DNA of 64,000 nt from Tetradesmus obliquus (GCA_030272155.1 CP126195.1:4075001-4139000), one strand, 5' to 3'; numbered from the stretch's first letter, positions 36,433 through 53,560 are shown. The notes: a model not told the origin generated them from the letters alone. Translations and numbers: made by a program.

Positions 36433-38783
36433 TGTGGGATCACGACTGATAGATCGAAGGTGTGTCGGCTGGAGCTGCCTGTGAAGGGGGCTTGGTGGGA
36501 TGCTGCAGCTGCAGGCTGCGCCACATGAGCAGTGGCAGCAGCAGCAGCAGCAGCACCAGCAGCTAATGTGGGGACCGTCTCTTGGGCCGCTGGTGCACTG
36601 GCAGAGGTCTTCTGTTGTCAGGCTTGATGGGTGAAGGTGACTTGGGTGGAGTTGGGTGACAGGGGGTAAGCAAGGGCCTAGCTGCGCAGTACAGCGGTTT
36701 TATCATGTGTGAATATGCAGGCTGCTGGAATGGGATGTGTGGGGGTGTCAGGCAGTGGCTGAAACCACAGCTTTGTACATGCAGCAGAGCCCTATGCACT
36801 CTGCCAGACTGATTGGATTGCTATACAGGGTGGAGGGTATTGCACAGGCTGCTGTTATTGCAGGTTGCAACATGCAAGTAGGGTTCAGGCCTGCCTGGCC
36901 TGCCGCTTGTGTGGTGTTTGCACGGCGTTGTCTCTCTGTCCCTGCAGTGGTCAGCTTCCTAGCTGTCTGGCAGTTGTCGCTTGAGTTTGAAGATTCACAT
37001 GTTGACGTTAACGCAGCTTGTGACGTCGCCTGTTTGCGTGCAGCGTGGGGTTGGGGTTGTTATTTACATGCTTGACTAGGTCCTTGAGCATAAGCTGGGA
37101 GCAGCAGCGCCTGCGGCAGCAGGTGCAGCGATACCACTGCACGGCAGCAGAGTGTTGTGGCAGCATGAACATAGTATAACCGTCCCTGCATTTTAATGAT
37201 GTGGTGCAACCTGCAGTACCTCAGTCGAGCTTGGCACCTTGACATGGAATGCATTTGGTGAGCTGTTACGCTATTCCTGTTGCACGGCATGCCGTTTTCT
37301 TCTCAGCAGCGCATAGCTTCACATACTGTTTTCTTGGTGTCACTGTGACCATGCATGCCGATCTGCTGCTCAAGCAATGCTGTTGATGGCCGCCCCTGTG
37401 GCTCTTCACATGTACGGTTGCAAGAAGCCTCCACATCTCAGCGTGTTGATTGCATAGCCATGGCACACAAACCAAGGCTGATTACGCCTGCTGCACTGCA
37501 TTCCTGCTGTCTGACTCTATACGCTATACTTAGGGCGTTTTTGTTTTCATACTCTTTGCCAATACACACACAACACACTCGTCTTGTGCACAAGTCACCT
37601 CCATCCCATGGCCAGCTGGTTCAAAGTACATATCTGCGCTGGACGTTGCAATGTGTGTGGTTATGCTCCTGATGTTGCATTTGGACACATCGCTCAACAC
37701 AACATGCTGGCGGCCACATGCATGTAGCTTGAGCTGCGTCAATCCTTGCTTGCCGTACGGCACGCGTGGTTTGTGGCTTGGAGCATGCACCCACTGTTAT
37801 GCAGTAGTATTCATTTGCAAGGATGACGGTGACAGTGGTGATTTGCCTGCCACGGCAACAACACTGTTGTCTACTACCTGTCAGCTCCTGCTCACTGCCC
37901 TTATCAACATCAGTTATTAAGCGCCAGCGTCACCGGTTTACATGTATGCTGGTTCCAGGCCCTGAGTTTTTAGTATCCGGGCCGGGCCTTTGCTGTAGTT
38001 TGGATGGTGCTACTGGCTCCTGGCATTGAGCAAGCAGCAGTATGGATGCAATGATGCGGGGCAGACTGCACTAGCAGAATGTCGGTTGGTATTGAGATGT
38101 TGATGCACCATGTTGACGGTCACGCGGTGTAACAGGCGTAATGTATGATGAGTGCTGGTTATGGTACATGTAGCAGTCAGGACACCACCAGATCACATCA
38201 TGGATGCTGTGCTGTAGATTAAGGTGCAGAACGGTGCTGTCAAGACAGTCCAATGGTGTTAGCAAATCAGCAGCATGCAATGCCAATACCAAACATTCAA
38301 ACAACCAACTCACGTCGTCGAATTTTAAGCGCACAACACAGGCGTCACCGTCGGCCAGGCTTGTCAAACAACAAACAGAAGACGACGCAAACTCTGGCCA
38401 GGCTACGCTAGCTATAAAATCATCAGTACTTCAGGGTGCATCATCATGCTTGCTGCCAGACGGCAAGATGCACTTTGCAATGTGGCTGGGTCACCCATTG
38501 TACACAAGTGTTCATGATGGTTAGATGAGCGAATCAAACTTGTACCACGTGCAGCGCATAGTCACCAATCCATCCACCCTTGCAACCATGTCCACAACTG
38601 ATAGTGCCAGTAAGGCAAGTCTTGCAGTTATTCTGGCAGCAACCCTGGTCAAGCCCGACGCTGCTGTCTGATGGCAGACCTTAAGCAACACCCCTTACAA
38701 GCACACACAACTTGAGTGCTGCAACTAGCAACTTTTCAAGTCGCTGCCATCTTGTCACGCACATATATAAGCTGCCTGCTGAG
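36433..38783. other. Large intergenic region
   Basis: 2.35 kb without a supportable gene on either strand, between two convergent genes. A TTACA (minus-strand TGTAA) at 38695-38699 lies 85 bases after the stop of the mannanase gene and is a likely poly(A) signal for it. Otherwise I see only short open frames without motifs. Confidence 0.55.
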
Positions 38784-43159
<4,376 letters not shown>

Positions 43160-44418
43160 CTGCACAAGCAGCGGCAGCAGCAGATTGACACGTGTCGGTC
43201 AAGTACAGTCATGATGACAAGATCGCACTAAGGCACAGAGATCCGGTAGCCATAACACCTATGGCAGCACCAGTCCTGCAATCTGAATGTCCCAATGGTT
43301 CCAGAACGTTCCGAGTTATTCAATGGAAGTCCTTGCTCTGGGGTACCCTTCCCACAAATGTGACTGTTGGGTTCAACAACACTGTGCACCGCGTGCATGA
43401 ATCACCTGCTGATGATTGGCACACTGTGCTGAGCATCAGCAGTGCCAGCAACCCCGTAGCATGGACCTTGGAAGGTATCATCGGTACCAGAAATTATTCT
43501 TTGTCACGCTGCAGCATGCGAAGCTGTTGCCTGTGTCCAAGCCCGATCACTGCCTTGAGACTGGCCCCACAGTAACGACCAGTACGTGCCTTACAGCTGT
43601 GTTCAGTATGAGTAAAAATCCCGCACTAGCAGTTTAACGCTTTTTACAGCAGGAGGTGCCGAAACACGACAGCTAAAGGCAAATTACGACAGATGAAGGG
43701 CCAAGGAAGACGGGTGGTCGAGAAAGGCAAGAGCCGCGCCACGGTTATGAGATGCATCAATGCTGATGCGGTTCTTGCTTTTCCGATTTCAAAGCAACCC
43801 AGAGACGTGAAGGTTATCCCTGCTTACATAAACATTGGATACTACGCCCAAACCCTACTGTACGGCAACGGGTATGCAACGGGTGCAAGACGCATCGACA
43901 GTATCAGGGCTGATTCCGCAAAAAAAAAAACCATCAAGTGGTGTTCATCTCGTTTCAAACACGTCCATGCAGTTGCTGTAGCAGCCTGGAAGCTGACGCA
44001 ACTGCCACATCACTTGGCGCCCACTGCTGCCTACATGTTGGCAGCTGAGCCACATCAGCATGCAGGCAACACCTTCAAACAAGAGGCACGCAAAATGGCA
44101 TGCTGTTGCTTGAGCCATTGCTGGCGCTGCCACAGCTCAAATGCCATGCGGCGCAGTGTCCTGCAGGACACTCACATGCACCCGACACAGCAAGGAGTTG
44201 GACAACTCCACCTTCCTTTTTTTACATCACCCATAACTGTCACACCTCCTCATCATGCTGCGGTATCACGCACCAATTGCCACAACACCAACACAACTCG
44301 CATGCACCCATGGCTTGGCCAAGCCGCAGAAAACTGTTGGGCAGCTTGCCTTCAAGTCTGGCACAGCCGTCCGCTTCCTCAGCAAGCCATGTTTCAGCAG
44401 CAGCAGCAGCAGCAGCAG
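43160..44418. other. Region upstream of mannanase and downstream of the HCA59 gene
   Basis: Should hold the missing first mannanase exon and promoter; I could not identify a signal-peptide exon. A plus-strand open frame at 43192-43575 is less repetitive than the surroundings but has no motif. TTACA at 44222-44226 may be the poly(A) signal of the HCA59-family gene, 193 bases after its stop. Confidence 0.45.
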
Positions 44419-46498
44419 CTACCGCCCGCCGCGCTTCTGCTGCCGCAGCCTCGCCACGTCCTTGGGGTCCCTGCTGCGCTCCGTTATGTACTTGCGCTGC
44501 TCCTCCAGCTGAGAGGGGTCCAGGCCCTGGTACTGCCTCGGCTTCTGCTGCTTGCCAAAGCTGAAGGCAAACATGCCACGCCGCAGGCCTGTGCCATCGT
44601 CTGCGTCCCCGTCGGCTGCAGCCTTGTCCCTGCGCCAGCAGCAGTTGCAGGTGCAGCAATGCGGTGCGCAATGGTGAGTAAGCGCGTGCGTTGGCAACTC
44701 TGTTGCAGGCTTCGGCACACCTCCTGCTGCTGCCATGCCTGGCGCTGCATAGGCAGCACCAACTGCAGGAGTGCAAAGCAGTGTGCAGGCAAACCGCGAA
44801 GCCGGTGCTGCATGCAAGCATAGCTTCACAACCATCGGTGCTTCCTTGTAACAACACAACAGCACAATCCATGTTACGCTGCTGTCTCACCCGCCGCCCG
44901 CCTTCTTGGCCAGCAGCGCTGCTTTCACTGCTTCTGTGGCCTCGATCTGCGCCATCTTTGACTCCTTGGACACCTCTACCTCAGTGATGGCTGTCATCAT
45001 GCCTGGCAGGCTGACCTCCTGGGTCAGGCTGGCCTGCAGGTTTCATGGGAATGAAAACAGAGAGCACAGCAGCAGCAGCAGCAGCAGCAGAACCTGCAGT
45101 GTCAGTGATGGCTGTCATCTTGCCTGGCAGGCACACCTCCTGAGTCAGACTGGCCTGCAGATGGGATGGTGCGCAACAAGCAGGTATGGTCATCACCAGG
45201 TTGCACATAAACATTTGGACCAGAGCTGCCAACCACAGCATAGCCGCTTGTAGACTGCATGCAGACAAAGCAAACTCAGCAATGAATGTTACAAGAAAGG
45301 CATAAGCTCCTCCCTTGCAGAGTCAGCAACTTGCGAATCGCAAACGCTCAAGCAGCCGCTCCTCCTTCCCCTGCTGGCTTCGCCAAATGCACGCTTGTTT
45401 TCCAGTGTCTAGCTGCCGTGTAAAACAGAGCCCTCACACACTATGGCAACTGTAACATGTCACATGACACTTTACATGACACACCCGCCACCCACCTGCA
45501 GCCCCTCGGGCAGCCTGTACAGCTCCAGCTCCTCCTGCTGCTGCCTGCTGAGCCGCTGCTGGCCCTCATCAACCTGCTTGCCCAGCCGCGCCGCCAGCTG
45601 AGACTCAATGTAGCGCTGCACGCAAGAAACGGCAGGCAGGCATGCAACCGGTCAGCATGCCAGTATGACGGTCCTCCATGAACGAAAACGGCGCGCCGCC
45701 AGGTGCGACTCAATGTATCCACAGCCCGTACACATCCACGGCTGGTACGCATTTAACCCATCACAAAAGACATGGTATCCTTACCTGCTGCTGCTGCTTG
45801 CTGCTGCTGAATTCCGGCTATAGCCTGTGCATAGGCAGTCTTGCTGCTGTTGTTGTTGCTGCCGTCTGTGCGTACTGTGGCAATTGGTGCTGCTGCTGCG
45901 AACTCTGCAATCGCAACACCGATACGCAAGCTGAACCTGGCCTGCGCCTCCTCTTTCCACAGAAACAGCCCACCTGCATGTGTGTCTCCTCATCCAAGAT
46001 CTGGCTCTTTGCCGTGCCCTCTGCCTTCACATACTGTGCATCCATGAGCTCATTGTCCCCAAACCCATCCCCATCATCTGCTGCTGCAGGAACCAGCTTG
46101 CTGGCATCAATGCCTGCAGTGCGCTTGCGCTGCTTCTGCAGCAGCTTCAAGCCATGCAGCAGGTCCGCCTTCACCTCTGCTGCTGCTGCCTCGTCCGCTG
46201 CTGTCGCTGCATCTTCGGGATCGTCTTCTAGGGCGCGCTTTTTGCGTAGGTTGCGCTGCTTCCCAGACTTGGGCGGTTTTGCGGCTACCTGCTGCTGTTC
46301 TTGTTGTTGCGGCTGTTGCGGCTGTGGCTGCTCTGTGCTTGGTTGATTCTGCTGCTGCGCCGGCTCCGGCTGTTGCTGCTGCTCTTGCTGCTGAGGCGTG
46401 GGCTGTTCATGCTGCTGCTGAGGCGCGTCTAGCTGCTGCTGTTGCTGCTGCTCTGGCTGCTGCTCGGCCTGCTTCTCTGTCTGTTCTGCGTCAGACAT
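44419..46498 (-). CDS. TLS1/HCA59 (C9orf78) family spliceosome-associated protein
   Basis: Four exons (45974-46498, 45496-45615, 44891-45033, 44419-44629) close to 332 aa from ATG 46498. After an unusual N-terminal extension of about 80 residues dominated by Gln/Pro/Glu, the HCA59 features follow. They are a basic NLRKKRALEDD segment; LLHGLKLLQKQRKRTAGID, the family's helical KLQKLRKR.GI block; RYIESQLAARLGK with a LYRLPEGLQ (E.LY.LPE.L) motif; the TAITEVEVSKESKMAQIEATEAVKAALL segment; and a charged C-terminus. The human and yeast relatives act with the spliceosome, and the Arabidopsis relative CSU2 binds COP1. A nuclear role in splicing is therefore likely but inferred. Partial duplicate copies of exons 2 and 3 lie in the introns just upstream of the real ones. 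It is divergent from the MFS gene (about 1 kb apart). Confidence 0.8.
45083..45154 (-). pseudogene. Partial tandem copy of HCA59-gene exon 3
   Basis: After CTGCAG this reads ASLTQEVCLPGKMTAITDT, copying the real exon 3 start (ASLTQEVSLPGMMTAITEV) 121 bases downstream. A CTG run (45068-45090 in gene sense) separates the two. It shows an intact acceptor and frame but no good donor. Confidence 0.65.
45683..45720 (-). pseudogene. Partial tandem copy of HCA59-gene exon 2
   Basis: Reads GYIESHLAARR, a copy of the exon 2 start RYIESQLAARLGK about 100 bases away. It lies in the intron upstream of exon 2, is short and diverged, and has no canonical AG directly before it, so it is unlikely to be used. 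Confidence 0.6.
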
Positions 46499-47482
46499 GA
46501 CAAAACTGTGGGCAGGCAATGACACGGTTCAGCACCGTAAGTGAAGGGCTATGGTCAGCTGTGTGGCAAGAACTGCTGTGATGCTACTGTTGAGCAGCGA
46601 GACGTGCGGCACGACACGATAAAGCAGCGATTAAATGTCTCTGTTAACGGTTGACGTCCAATAGCAGCGCTCTTAAGCCTGCGTGCGACAGGACTACGGC
46701 CCGGCTGTCAGTGACTGGGGTGCAGGGTTGTCACTGCACTGCACAGCTAGGGCCACCCCGCACGATCTGTACATGAACAATGCAAAAAAGCGGATGTCAA
46801 CACACAGAGTTGCAGCTCGTGTTTGTCAGCCACGGTTTTTGTGTCAAAAGTGTTCCCTCGTACAAAGTTGCAGCTGAAGAACCACCACAGCACCCTGGCT
46901 GCAATTGCGCTGTGTACAACCGGCTTCCTGGACCAATTGAGGTGAACCAAGACCGTTTGGTGCATGGCAAGCACCGCTGTGCTGCCCAAATGAACTTGAT
47001 TGATGCCAGCAACAGCATGTGAAGGGATGCAGCAGCATCACCACCACAAGCAGCAGTACTATCAGCCACAGCTGGTACACGCGCAAATGCTGCATGCATG
47101 CAGATCATGAGATGCATGCTCACAGTCCACCTTGTGTGTTTGACCGCAGTCAACTGCAAGGACACCCTGTCATTGTGACACAGAGGGAGGTGCCCCACCA
47201 CTGCTTGCAGGCAGTTTCAGCCAAACCCTGCAGGCCACACAGCAGCAGCATCTGACGCTGTATACTGAGAACCAAATCTTCTGCAGGCAGTACAGCCCTC
47301 AGCACTGCACAAGTAGCAGCTTGCAGGACACACTGGCCAGCGTGGGCAGCAGGCCGTCAGCAGCGCGTAGCCAGCCAGGCAACTTGGCCTGCAGCCACCT
47401 CCACCAAAACTACTGCCACCACCATGTACAGCTAGCACACCACCAGCCGGAGCATCAGCAGCATCAGCATCAGCAGCAGCAT

Positions 47483-47513
<31 letters not shown>
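46499..47513. other. Divergent promoter region of HCA59 and MFS genes
   Basis: No gene seen. The last 30 bases before the MFS start codon are CAG repeats (about 47482-47512), so the plus-strand 5' UTR ends in a CAG run directly at the ATG. Confidence 0.55.
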
Positions 47514-47515
<2 letters not shown>

Positions 47516-48312
47516 GGGTGGTGAAGATGACCCCCCTCATGAGTCAGATGATGGCAAGCCGCTGCTGCTGCAGCATGTGCAGCAAGCTGATGCAGCGCGG
47601 TCAGCAGCAGTGGTGCGGGCCATCAACATTCACGTGCTGCCAATCTTCCTGGCCATGGCCACGCTGTGTTACATTGACCGAACAAACACGGCATTTGCAA
47701 GCTTGCAGATGAACAGGGACCTGCGCTTCTCGGCTGAAACCTATGGTGAGCAGCAGCAGCAGCAGCAGTGATGGTGGTTCTTAGTTGGCAGGGACATCAT
47801 ACTCATTACGGCACGTGTTGGATGCAGCAGCAGTCACAAAGCAGCAACAACAGCAACAGTAGTGCAGGTGGCCACAGCGTATGCATCCGCACTGCTGCTG
47901 TTGCTGGCCAGGTCACCCCGCTCCACCAACAGAGCATGCACCTTCACAGCCTGCCATCTCGTTTTTGTATCTGTGTGCCCTGATCCCCCATGTGTGTGGC
48001 CGCAGGCCTCGGCTCCGGGCTGTTCTTCCTGGGCTACAGCGCATCCATGATCCCCTCGCAGCTGGTGCTGATGCGCGTGGGCGCGCCGCGCTGGCTGGGG
48101 TTCATTGTGACAGGCTGGGGGCTGACCGCCATGAGCTTCTCAGCGATGCGCAGCAAGTGAGCGGGGGGAGGCGCATGATACCATACATATCGATCTGTTG
48201 TTACAATGCATTGACATGAGCATAGTCGCGAGTTGAGAGTATTCAAGCATGAGTTTCACATTGTGGCACAGTGCCTGTTGAAAATGCACACTTGATGCAA
48301 TGCTGTGGGAGT

Positions 48313-48349
<37 letters not shown>

Positions 48350-49622
48350 CAGCAGCAGTGGCTGGGGGCTAGCCGCCATGAGCTTCTTCGCATTGTGCAG
48401 CAAGTGAGCGGCGGCGCTGGTGGGGTTGATGTTGCTGGGAGCCTGCACTTGTGTACTCGGCATCGTCATAACCTGAGTACTGGCATTGTAGGACGTTGCA
48501 TGCCAGCAGGTGTCTGTTATCCCGCAGCAGCTGTAGCCTAACTGCCGTCGAATGTGCCCGCCTGCCTGCTGTTTTTGCTGCCGGCTGCTCATCCCGCAGG
48601 CATCAGTTCTGGGCGCTGCGTGTGTGCCTGGGCATGTTTGAGAGCGGCGCCTTCCCTGGCATGTGTAAGTGGGCACACCAACAGCCCTGCAGCTCGCAGA
48701 ACCCATCGTTACTTTGTCCTACAACACAGCATCACCGCTGCATGGTTTGCGGCAGCTTGTGAGGCCACCTTTCAGCTGATTAGGAGGCAGGCATGTGGGC
48801 TGCAGCACTTCTCTGCAGCTGCTTGTTTATTACGCGCCTGCTGAGGTACAGCCTGATACTATACCCAAAATTGACGCGTCACCTTTAGGAACAGCTGGGG
48901 AATCCCACAATGGCGTGTGGCGCACTGTTCAGGTCAATGTAACATGTGTTCTAACACATGTCTGTCAACGCTCACAGGGCACTACCTGAACAGCTTCTAC
49001 CCAGCAGACGCCATCACGCTGCCCTACTCCCTCATCGAGGCAGCAGTAGGCCTAGCCAATGTAGCCGGCGCACCCCTGGCGGCTGTCCTGCTGCTGCTGG
49101 ACGGCACCGGAGGCTGGGCTGGCTGGCGCTGGCTGTTTCTGATCGAAGGGGTGCCCAGCGTGGCGACTGGCATTGCCATGCTGTATGTGCTGCCAAAGGA
49201 CTTTGCAGCGGCAACGTTCCTGGGGGCGGCTGACAAGGCATGGCTTGCGCAGGTGCGCTGGCAGCAGTATGACAAGTTCTCTTGGTTGTTTTATGGTTAC
49301 AACACTGCGGACACAACTATCTTGCATCTGAAGAGTTGTTGTGGATGGTTGCAAGGTTTGATGTGCTGCACCAAAGGGACTGGGGAGGCGTGCCATGGAG
49401 CCACGTACTGTGTGTGTCGTCGCCTGCGGCTGTGGCAGTGACAAAAGCTGCTGCATGAACGTTTTCTAGTGATGTCAAATGTCGCGCACGCGATCAGCAC
49501 CGCCGGTACACTGCACATGAGTTTTACTGGCATGCAGCGCTGCAGCTGCCATGGTGCTACTGCAACCAATTCAGCCACAACCCACTTTACCATCAAGCTA
49601 CTGCCGACGTGTCGGCCGTGAG

Positions 49623-49660
<38 letters not shown>

Positions 49661-50924
49661 TGATGCCAACCGTGCAGGCGCACGCCGCCAGCAAGCGCCA
49701 TGCAGCCGAGGCGGAAGTGCGGGGGCCGCTGCGGCTGCTGTACGACGCTGCTGCCAACCCCCGGGTGTGGCTGGTGGGGCTGGCTGCGCTGCTGAAAAAC
49801 GCAGCCATGGTCGGCATACTCTTCTGGTGAGCAGCGCATGCCGGGTTGGTTCTTTTGGGGCGCAAACACATGGGGCTTTCAGGGCTACCAAGTAGGATGC
49901 GTCAATCATTATTGCGCTGTCGCTGGTCATACAAGCGTAGGTGCAGACACTGCATTCGCATGCCTCAACCTTATCTCTCCCTGCATGCGCTTGTAGTGGC
50001 AGTTATAAATTGTTTCAGACGCCCGGCTTATTGTCTTGGTGGTTTGTTTCATCCTCGGCATACCACTGCGTGTTCCGCTGTGCTGCAGGTGCCCTATCAT
50101 TGTGAACGCTATCATCCATGGAGGCAGCATAGACATGGCAGCAGAGGCAGAACCCATAGCAGCAGCAGCAGCCGGCAGTCACCACGGCCGCCTGTTGTTA
50201 CAGCAGCAGCGGCAGCTGCTGGCAGCAGCAGCCAGCAAAGCCTCCGGTAGCAGCAGCAGCAGCAGCATCTCAGAAAAGGGCGTTGCTGCAGTGCTGCTGA
50301 CCGCAGTGCCGTTCATATGTGCAGCAATCTGTGCTGTGCTGCTTGGGCACCGCTCCCAGCGGCAACGAGAGAAAGCTGCACATACTGCGGTGCCTTACTT
50401 CGCAGCAGCTCTGCTGTTCATCATTTTCCCGTTTGTGGCATCGAGCGGCGGCGCTGCTGCATTTGTGTGCCTGGTGCTTGCCATCACTCTGCTGACGGCG
50501 CCAAACGCGATATTGAACTCCTTGGCTTCTGCGGTCAGCCAGGGACCCTCTGCTGCTGTGGGGCTGGCTCTGTACAATGCGGTGGGTGCGCTGGCGTGTG
50601 TGAAGGGACAGTTTTATACAGTAAATGCATGATTACGCATCTTCCAGCAGTGTGTGCTATGAAATCTGCTGCATGGCTTGCAGTGCTTGCTCGTAGCCCA
50701 ACTTCCAGTGATGGTTAGCTGTTGCGAGGGGTTGTCTGTGAACCGTATCTTGTTTTCCATCACTGCTCACAGCAAGCACAGCACTCAGAGCTCCTCACAG
50801 CCAGCACGCACATGCTCAGCTGCAGATTTTCCTCACCATGCGTTTGCCTGCTTGCGCTGCTGATGCTCATGCCGCCGTGTGTGTCACTGCTGCTGCTGCT
50901 GCTTCTGCTTCTGCTGCTGCTGCC

Positions 50925-50959
<35 letters not shown>

Positions 50960-51111
50960 AGGTGGGCAATGTGGGTGGCCTGCTGGGGCCGTGGCTGATC
51001 GGGCGCGTGGTGGAGGCCACAGGCGGCTACGCTGCTGCGCTGCAGGCGCTGGGGCTCATGGTGGCTGCTGCTGGCTGCCTCTGCTGGTCCTTCAGGCGCT
51101 GGCGGCTGTGA
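47514..51111 (+). CDS. Major facilitator superfamily transporter, anion:cation symporter type
   Basis: Seven exons (47514-47745, 48006-48156, 48600-48664, 48978-49252, 49678-49826, 50089-50581, 50962-51111) close to 504 aa. Family features: INIHVLPIFLAMATLCYIDRTN, the first helix with the YIDR.N signature of the ACS family; GLGSGLFFLGYSASMIPSQL; FWALRVCLGMFESGAFPGM; WRWLFLIEGVPS; and a C-terminal GNVGGLLGPWLIGRVVEATGGY helix. Twelve helices are expected. The loop coded at the start of exon 6 has an insertion rich in Ala/Gln/Ser. Substrate is unknown; relatives carry organic anions such as phthalate-type acids, glutamate or allantoate, or phosphate. The 3' part of exon 2 is duplicated downstream with a CAG run between. 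TGTAA at 51367-51371 is a plausible poly(A) signal. CTG runs precede exons 5 and 7. Confidence 0.88.
48112..48418 (+). repeat. Tandem copy of MFS exon 2 end and donor, separated by a CAG run
   Basis: The end of exon 2 plus donor (GGCTGGGGGCTGACCGCC… AGCAAGTGAGCGG) at 48112-48170 recurs at 48359-48414 as GGCTGGGGGCTAGCCGCC…, with a CAG tract at 48316-48358 before it. The copy has a TAG in the original frame, so it is not a simple alternative exon. Confidence 0.8.
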
Positions 51112-52493
51112 TGACAACATCTTTGTATGTCCTAGTAGAGCAGGCTGATGCAATTGCAGCTGCCAGCTCTTTGGGAAGGTGTGACATCCTGTTCATCGAT
51201 GGTGGTGCTTGCTGATGGCGCAACAGTATGGTGTGTCAATGCTATTGCCGGCTGAAGCAGTCTTACACGCCACTTGACTGAATTTTCTGCATGGTGTATC
51301 CTGGTGCAGCTTTGAACACCGGTGGCACCGTGCCATTGGCCATGCATGGTGCAGCGGCTATTAGGTTGTAAAGAATAGTCACTGGGCCACTGGGACAGCA
51401 GTTTCATATAGCAGATGCCGGTTTAGCATACTGAATTTTGTTCTTTGATCCAAGGATCGCGTGTCGTGCGTCATCTGTTTGACTTGCAGCTGGATTATCC
51501 ACACTCTTGGACCAACCATGCCTAGCTGCTCTGCTGCAGGAGCCAGACGAATGATTGGTTCAGGCCATGCTTTCATCCTGTAAAGACTTTGAACGCCTTA
51601 CATTGTTGAACTGCCACGTAAAGCTTGCACCTGATCGGTGTCACCGGCGCCAGCGTCACGCACAAGAATGATTGACCGGTGCCCATCATTAGCCGAGTCG
51701 GGGTAAATTCTGGCAGCCTCAGCCGTACCAATTGTGTTTCTCTAGAACGCATGCAACCGTTCAATGGTATGAGTATATAGTGGGCGGTGGGATGCACACC
51801 TTGGTGTCCAGGGTGTTGCCCGAAGCTGGTGCCCACTGAAGCCCTCAAACACCGTAGGGCGCCCCGACCCTGTGTTCTCTTGACAGTCAAGTCGACTTGA
51901 AATATTTTCAACGGTGATCACTATTACAACATGTAGCAAGCGAACTGAAAGTCAAGACGCTGTCCCTTCCGTCCAGTGGAACTTCAGCCGCGGCTTGACG
52001 GGGGGTGAAAAGGCCGTTGCTGGGCTCAGCTACAGTCTAGAATCGTCTGGAAGGTGTGTTAGATGTGGCTGTGGCTTTGCTGAGCTATTCAGACATGCTC
52101 GACTAGGACTTGCAAAGGTTGGCCAGCTTCTTGCTCTGGCGTGTAGTAGCTGTGCCTGACATTCTCCAACAGCCTTTGAGGTCTTTCTGGCAGCTCAGGA
52201 CTGTCCTTGCCGTCTCGCTTTGGTCCCCGGCAATTGACAGTGCAGGCTCGGCTGGTGCACCAAACACACGGCCTGCTGCCCAGCACAGGCCGATGCAATC
52301 GGCCAACATAATCAGCAGCAGGAACCCGCCAGATCCGCAGCGACGGGCGGGCAGGCCATCGGCAGCTGGCAGCATGTCCAGTGCTTGCCATGAGCAGCAG
52401 CATCAGTGGCAGCAGCAAGCTGCTTCCAGCTGGTGCCAGCAGCCCCGCTGCAGCGCTCAATGTGCAGCCATCCACGCACATGGGGAAAGCAGC

Positions 52494-52547
<54 letters not shown>

Positions 52548-52595
52548 CGGCGAGCACCGCTGCGCATCATAAGCAGCAGCAGAGCTGCGCCGCTG
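51112..52595. other. Intergenic region
   Basis: 3' flank of the MFS gene (TGTAA at 51367-51371) and 5' flank of the Cys-rich protein gene. An open frame from 52110 runs into that gene but is repeat-driven (CAG run at 52496-52546) and I treat it as 5' UTR. Nothing else is supportable. Confidence 0.5.
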
Positions 52596-53432
52596 ATGCT
52601 GGCGCTGCTGCTGATCATGCCGTCGCTGCTGCTGCGCATGGCAGATGCTGCAGCTGCGCAGCCGTGTATAGAGTGCAACCAGTGCCTCACCGCCAGCTGC
52701 CAGCGCATCTGCAGCACTTCCTGTGCTCGCAGGAGCAGCGCGTTTGTGACTGGCGACCAGTGCAAGTACATGGGCGAAGAAGCAGCAGACACGGTTGCCG
52801 AAGCTGCATGCAAGTTTGTCCAGGTAGGTTTGCAGCACATCTGCAGCAGCAGCTGTGGTGGGCATATGTGCAGCTTGCAGGACATGTGCGGGTGGCAGGA
52901 GAAAGGCAGCAGCATGAGGTTGTGCAGTATGCAGCCGCTGTTGGATTCCATGCCGTGTGCCTTGCAGGATGCTTCTGGCAGGGCCGACATGACAACAGCG
53001 ACAGCCTTTGTTACAGCTTGCCAACCAGCAGCTGCCTAGTCACTCACACACAGGAAGTGCACTCCACTCTCAGCAGCAGCAGCAGCAGCCTGCCTGTACC
53101 ATCAAGCTGCGTCTTGCGCACGGTGTGTTATCTGTTTGGCAGCTGACCCACCGCGTGTGTGCACCTGTGACTCCATTTTCCTGCAGGCAAACTGCAACCA
53201 GGGCAACAAGCAGGCCACAGCAGCTTTCTTCAGCAACCAGCCTGTGTCAGCCACAGAGTGTGCCAGCATAGCAAATGGGGCCTGCCAGCGCAGCGCCATG
53301 TCTACCTCCAACACACCCTGCGGGGTGTACCTGTATTTTGGCTTCAAGGCATGCAGCGGCAAGCAGTTCACTGACATGTACAAGGCGCGTGTAGTGGCAC
53401 TGTGCAGGGCAGCAACCAGCCGGCGCAGATAA
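52596..53432 (+). CDS. Small secreted cysteine-rich protein, unknown function
   Basis: Two exons in phase, 52596-52823 and 53187-53432, give 157 aa. ATG 52596 opens a strong signal peptide (LALLLIMPSLLL, then MADAAAAQ). The mature part has about 14 cysteines: CIECNQC, CQRICSTSC, CKYMG and CKF in exon 1; NCNQGN, ECASIANGAC, CGVYLYFGFKAC and LCRAA in exon 2. I do not recognise the family. The intron is open in the same frame and also Cys-rich (CGWQEKG…CSMQP…CALQ), so a middle exon or intron retention up to a stop near 53039 is possible. Short imperfect copies of the end of the coding sequence follow the stop. Probably secreted, with disulfides; role unknown. TGTAA at 53827-53831. Confidence 0.5.
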
Positions 53433-53560
53433 GACTAGGCGTGTGCGCACTGCTTGTGCTGCACCCGACCAGCGGCGCAAATAGCAGGATACAATGGGGC
53501 TGTGCAGGGCGGCAACCACTCAGCGGCGCAAAATTACGACCTTGCGTGTGTGGCAGTGCT
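53399..53560 (+). repeat. 98-bp imperfect tandem duplication at the 3' end of the Cys-rich gene
   Basis: CTGTGCAGGGCAGCAACCA…CGGCGCA at 53400-53430 returns as CTGTGCAGGGCGGCAACCA…CGGCGCA at 53498-53529, with a related stretch between them. The second copy is past the stop. Confidence 0.65.

Noticed and set aside
43192-43575. 127-codon plus-strand frame with rather balanced composition
   Set aside because: Not recognised, not flanked by convincing splice or poly(A) signals, and sits where the mannanase 5' exon should be; kept only as a note.
43693-44823. 376-codon plus-strand open frame
   Set aside because: Overlaps the last exon of the HCA59-family gene on the other strand; no motif, no splice context, and its C-terminal half is the mirror of repeat-rich coding sequence.
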